A DNA stretch of 64,000 nt. It comes from JAJPHW01 sp963799065 (GTDB lineage: Bacteria > Acidobacteriota > Terriglobia > Terriglobales > Acidobacteriaceae). The position numbers and the translations under genes were made by a program. Of this stretch, positions 61,121 to 64,000 are shown piece after piece; within the stretch, counting starts at the first letter, position 1; each line of letters begins with the position of its first letter. The notes under the pieces are model-generated. The model searched no databases and had not been told where the DNA came from. It saw nothing but the letters and a program-made list of their open reading frames with translations. The stretch lies in the NCBI GenBank assembly GCA_963799065.1, contig CAWCVJ010000001.1, positions 1,736,001-1,800,000 on the forward strand, in the 5' to 3' direction.

Positions 61121-62998
61121 TTATTCGGCGTTGGTCGGTTCCGGGAGAGCAGATCCGCGCAACAGGCGCTCGATCTCCCCGGAGAGCTGTTCGGCCGTGG
61201 GTAAATCGAATACGCTGCGCAGCGGCAACTCCACGCCAAATGAGTCGCGAACGCGGGAGATCAATTGTGTTCCGAGCAATGAATGTCCGCCAAGAAAAAA
61301 GAAATTGTCCTGCACCCCTACCGTCGTTATGCCAAGCAACTCGGAGAGAATTTCCACCACACGAGCTTCGACGATGGTCTGGGGACGAACTCGGGTCTGA
61401 TCGGCGACCATGTTTTCTGGCGAAGGCTCGGGGAGCGCCGACCGGTCAATTTTCCCCGTATCGGTAAGGGGCAGGCGGCCGACGCGCACAAAGACCGAGG
61501 GGATCATGTATTCCGGCAGCGTGCTTCGTAAATGGGCTTGCAGCTTCTGCTCGGTCAGGACGGCAGCGGGATGCGCCGCGACATAGGCTATTAATGACGA
61601 GTGGTCGCGCGCCAGGACGATACTCGACTCGATCTCAGGATGTTGGTTGAGGGTGGCGGCAATTTCGTCCGGTTCGATGCGAAATCCGCGAATCTTGATT
61701 TGATCGTCGACCCTTCCCGCGAAGCCGATTTCACCAGTCTCCAAATAACGCCCCAGATCGCCGGTGCGATACATAGGTCGGGCCGGAACCGCGTTGAACG
61801 GATCGGGAACGAATTTTTCCAAGTCGAGCGACGGCTGATTCAAATAACCGCGGGCGACTCCCGCGCCAGCGATATAAATCTCACCGACCTCGCCCTGTGG
61901 AACCGGACGACCATCCTCATCCAGGATGTAAATTGAAAAATTATCGATGGGACGACCAATAGACGGCAGGACGCTGGTGTCCGAATTCGGTAAGATCTCC
62001 CCCGAACTGGCGACCACGGTGCACTCCGTGGGGCCGTAGTTGTTCACCACCGCGAACGGTAAACCTGCAGGGGGATGCAGATGCAGCGTGTCGCCTCCGG
62101 TGAGCAATAGGCGCAACGATGTATTTCTGGGCCAATCCAAGCGTAAGAGCGCTTCCGCGAGAGGGGTGGGAGCGAACGCAGCGCTAATTTTCTCCGCGAT
62201 CAGCCACTCTCTCAACGGCGCCGGCGAGACTCGCTGGGTCTCATCGGCGAAATGAATGCTCGCCCCAGCCGCGAGATTGGGCCAGATTTCCCAGACTGCC
62301 GCGTCAAAGCTAATACTGGCAATCTGGCTGGTGCGATCGGCCGGAGTTATCTTGAAATTTCGTTCGTGCCAGGAAATCAAATTAGAAAGACCCGAATGGG
62401 GGATCTGAACTCCCTTCGGCCGGCCGGTAGATCCTGAAGTGTAGACGATGTATGCGAGGTCTTTCTCGTCAAACGCGCGCGGTGCAGGAGGTTCGCCGAT
62501 GGGAAGATCCGAAGCATCTTCGTCCAATATCAACATTTGCCAGGATTCGCCGCGGATGCGAGTCGCCATCTCATCGAAGGTCATGAGCACTTGAACCCCG
62601 GAATCGGCAAGCATGTAGCGCAGTCGGTCAAGCGGATAAGCAGGATCCACGGGAAGATAGGCTGCGCCCGCTTTCATGGCCGCCAGCGCGGCAATCACCA
62701 TCTCCGGCCCACGCCCCAGACAAATGCCGACGATCGAACCCACGCCTGTGCCGAGCGATAGCAAGGTCTGGGCGAGTCCGTTGGCTTTACCTTCCAATTC
62801 GGCGAAGCTGTACCTTCGCCCCGCGGACTCCAGCGCCAACGACTCAGGGTCGGTCGCCGCTCGGGCTTCGATCCGTTGGGTTACAGAAGCCGCGAAGAGC
62901 TCATCTGCATTCACGGGTGTCGTACTCGGCGAAGATGCTTGAAGATGGGTGTGCACGGCGAGATGAGTAGCTGAAGATTGGGGAATGGAACTTTTCAC
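61121..62998 (-). CDS. NRPS A-T didomain, predicted leucine-loading
   Basis: A 625-residue adenylation-carrier didomain with no condensation domain. A domain (about 35-525): YTSGSTGRPKG (186-196), SFDAAVWEIW (A4), NNYGPTECTVV, YRTGDLG, Lys516 (TGKIDR). T domain with LGGHSLLG and Ser573. Specificity residues aligned by eye to GrsA are Asp232, Ala233, Trp236, Phe275, Leu299, Gly301, Asn320, Val328, Val329, Lys516: D-A-W-F-L-G-N-V-V-K, which I recall as the classic leucine signature. It overlaps the deacetylase stop (GTGA) and is followed three bases later by the P450, suggesting it supplies leucine to that enzyme. Confidence 0.92.
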   Translation of the reverse strand: MKSSIPQSSATHLAVHTHLQASSPSTTPVNADELFAASVTQRIEARAATDPESLALESAGRRYSFAELEGKANGLAQTLLSLGTGVGSIVGICLGRGPEMVIAALAAMKAGAAYLPVDPAYPLDRLRYMLADSGVQVLMTFDEMATRIRGESWQMLILDEDASDLPIGEPPAPRAFDEKDLAYIVYTSGSTGRPKGVQIPHSGLSNLISWHERNFKITPADRTSQIASISFDAAVWEIWPNLAAGASIHFADETQRVSPAPLREWLIAEKISAAFAPTPLAEALLRLDWPRNTSLRLLLTGGDTLHLHPPAGLPFAVVNNYGPTECTVVASSGEILPNSDTSVLPSIGRPIDNFSIYILDEDGRPVPQGEVGEIYIAGAGVARGYLNQPSLDLEKFVPDPFNAVPARPMYRTGDLGRYLETGEIGFAGRVDDQIKIRGFRIEPDEIAATLNQHPEIESSIVLARDHSSLIAYVAAHPAAVLTEQKLQAHLRSTLPEYMIPSVFVRVGRLPLTDTGKIDRSALPEPSPENMVADQTRVRPQTIVEARVVEILSELLGITTVGVQDNFFFLGGHSLLGTQLISRVRDSFGVELPLRSVFDLPTAEQLSGEIERLLRGSALPEPTNAE

Positions 62999-63843
62999 CG
63001 CAGAATTGGAGCGGTCTTAAGAGACACGCAATTCGCTATTTGGTTTGACTCGCCGCCTCCGGCAGGGCGAGCGGTTGGACTCTGGAAGGACTCCAGAGCC
63101 GGAACAGATTCTCCGTTGGAAATGGGCGTCAGGCCGGTTTGAGAAATTTCTCGGAACACAGATTCCAGTTCCGTCCACTGGTTCTGCTCCTCAATTTCCC
63201 AGCTGTGCATATTGAGATGAGCCACGCCGCCGCGCTTGAGAACAATTTCAATGGAGCGTGAGAAATGACGCCTCCAATCGGTTTCCCCATGGAACTCGCG
63301 CACGAAACTCCGCAGGCCGGTAAAGTTCCTTTCCAGCAGCGCGTGGCGGACTTGAATGGCCCGACTGAGTCGAAAGGCCAAACTGCTGATTCCCCAAAGA
63401 AATGGATCGCGGGGAAAATCGGTAAGGCACAACATGCAAGTGCGAGCTCCTAGAAAGCCGGCGTCCCTGACCAGGGCGGGGGTGCGGGCGTTGAACTTCC
63501 CTCTCGGATAGCAGAAGGCGATCACGCTGCGACCCAAAACGTCTTCAAGCCACTCTTTTCCTTCGCGGATTTCGCGGGCCGCAGCTCGTTCCGAGAGAAA
63601 ACGTAGCGGGCTGTGGTTTAGCGTATGACTTCCAACCTCGAAGTGGGCCGCAATCTGCCGTACTTGCGAAGCCGTCATCACGGCCCTTTCAGGATTGCGA
63701 GCGGGCACGTAAAACGTCGCCTGTAGGCCGTACTTTTGCAGCAGTTCCGCGGTGCGAAGATCGGGCGTCGAGCCATCGTCCACACTGATCGAGACGTAGC
63801 GTTCCGCCGACCGATTTCCCGTTTCCGACGAAGAGCGGGGCAT
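62995..63843 (-). CDS. Polysaccharide deacetylase-like (NodB/CE4) protein at head of cluster
   Basis: A 282-residue NodB-homology protein. The metal triad is visible: Asp22/Asp23 (SVDDGST), His73 and His77 (SHTLNHS), and the CYPRGKFNARTP loop supplies the conserved Arg/Pro. No signal peptide, so it acts in the cytoplasm, unlike most CE4 enzymes. It overlaps the A-T gene by four bases, so it is translated with it. Possible roles are removal of an N-acyl or N-formyl protecting group from the peptide, or a glycan-linked step; both are inference. Confidence 0.85.
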   Translation of the reverse strand: MPRSSSETGNRSAERYVSISVDDGSTPDLRTAELLQKYGLQATFYVPARNPERAVMTASQVRQIAAHFEVGSHTLNHSPLRFLSERAAAREIREGKEWLEDVLGRSVIAFCYPRGKFNARTPALVRDAGFLGARTCMLCLTDFPRDPFLWGISSLAFRLSRAIQVRHALLERNFTGLRSFVREFHGETDWRRHFSRSIEIVLKRGGVAHLNMHSWEIEEQNQWTELESVFREISQTGLTPISNGESVPALESFQSPTARPAGGGESNQIANCVSLKTAPILR

Positions 63844-64000
63844 TCTATTCTTTCCCTGCCATCTCAGTTTCGACGTGTGGATGGTGAGCCGCTTGCCTAA
63901 ACGACGCGGCGGAAAAATTCTAACTTTTTACTTGTTAGCATTTAATCGCCACCGGGCATCCATGTCAACGCTTTCTTCCGCGCAGCTTCATTACCCGACA
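63844..64000 (-). promoter_or_regulatory. Upstream region of the peptide cluster, with inverted repeat and weak promoter
   Basis: No gene in frame. CTAAC (63920-63924) and GTTAG (63934-63938) form an inverted repeat with a 9-base spacer. On the minus strand a TAGAAT-like -10 overlaps it; its -35 match is poor. This is the only gap long enough upstream of the deacetylase to hold the cluster promoter, unless transcription begins beyond the window. Confidence 0.35.

Overview
The window looks like chromosomal DNA from an Acidobacteriota bacterium, probably of the Koribacter/Terriglobia side. This is inferred from gene content, not from a marker gene. The pointers are a full Gram-negative flagellar locus with P- and L-ring genes, large secreted NHL-repeat and choice-of-anchor (HYDIN/ASH-type) proteins, a DUF6526-like protein, a stand-alone BlaI/BlaR1 pair, and short hairpin repeats scattered between genes. 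There is no rRNA, tRNA, CRISPR array, transposase or phage gene that I can see.

Region 1 (1-13.5 kb, all +) is a flagellar operon: the 3' end of flhA, then fliA, fliM, fliN, an unusual Cys-rich protein with a MshEN-like (possible c-di-GMP) domain, flgF, flgG, flgA, flgH, flgI, flgJ (rod-binding domain only), flgM, flgN, flgK and flgL. It covers the export gate, C-ring, rod, P/L rings, hook-filament junction and the sigma-28/anti-sigma-28 switch.

Region 2 (13.6-32 kb) is housekeeping and stress. It holds an ArsR-type repressor divergent from an SDR; an HtrA protease followed by a BlaI/BlaR1 pair, where both htrA and blaI carry the same AACTAA-N4-TTAGTT operator; a small M24 peptidase; a CHY zinc-finger protein; the three-gene transhydrogenase pntAA-pntAB-pntB; coaD-aspC; a GDP-mannose operon (manA-manC-phosphomannomutase); an M48 protease; a MATE exporter; and a DJ-1/PfpI protein and an MDR oxidoreductase.

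Region 3 (33-46.5 kb, mostly -) is surface and secretion. It holds a GT26 glycosyltransferase, a nucleotide-sugar epimerase framed by two identical 35-bp repeats, RfbC, a NodU/CmcH-type carbamoyltransferase, a secreted beta-helix protein, a Nudix hydrolase, a secreted eight-cysteine protein, a secreted phosphoesterase with HYDIN repeats, and an NHL-repeat protein.

Region 4 (46.6-63.8 kb, all -) is the most notable part: a compact nonribosomal peptide cluster with many 1-4 base gene overlaps. In transcription order it encodes a polysaccharide-deacetylase-like protein; an A-T didomain whose specificity residues read as the classic leucine code; a cytochrome P450; a C-A-T-TE synthetase whose thioesterase nucleophile is Cys instead of Ser; a GNAT-like protein; a sulfotransferase; a luciferase-like flavin monooxygenase; a stand-alone adenylation enzyme; a stand-alone formyltransferase; a stand-alone carrier protein; a methyltransferase; an SGNH hydrolase; and a second methyltransferase. 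My reading is that A + formyltransferase + carrier act as a split version of the formylating start module known from linear gramicidin synthetase. The A-T/P450 pair would make carrier-bound beta-hydroxyleucine, and the Cys-TE synthetase would join and release the product, possibly by ring closure. Sulfotransferase, flavin monooxygenase and methyltransferases would tailor it. I do not recognise this combination as a described pathway.
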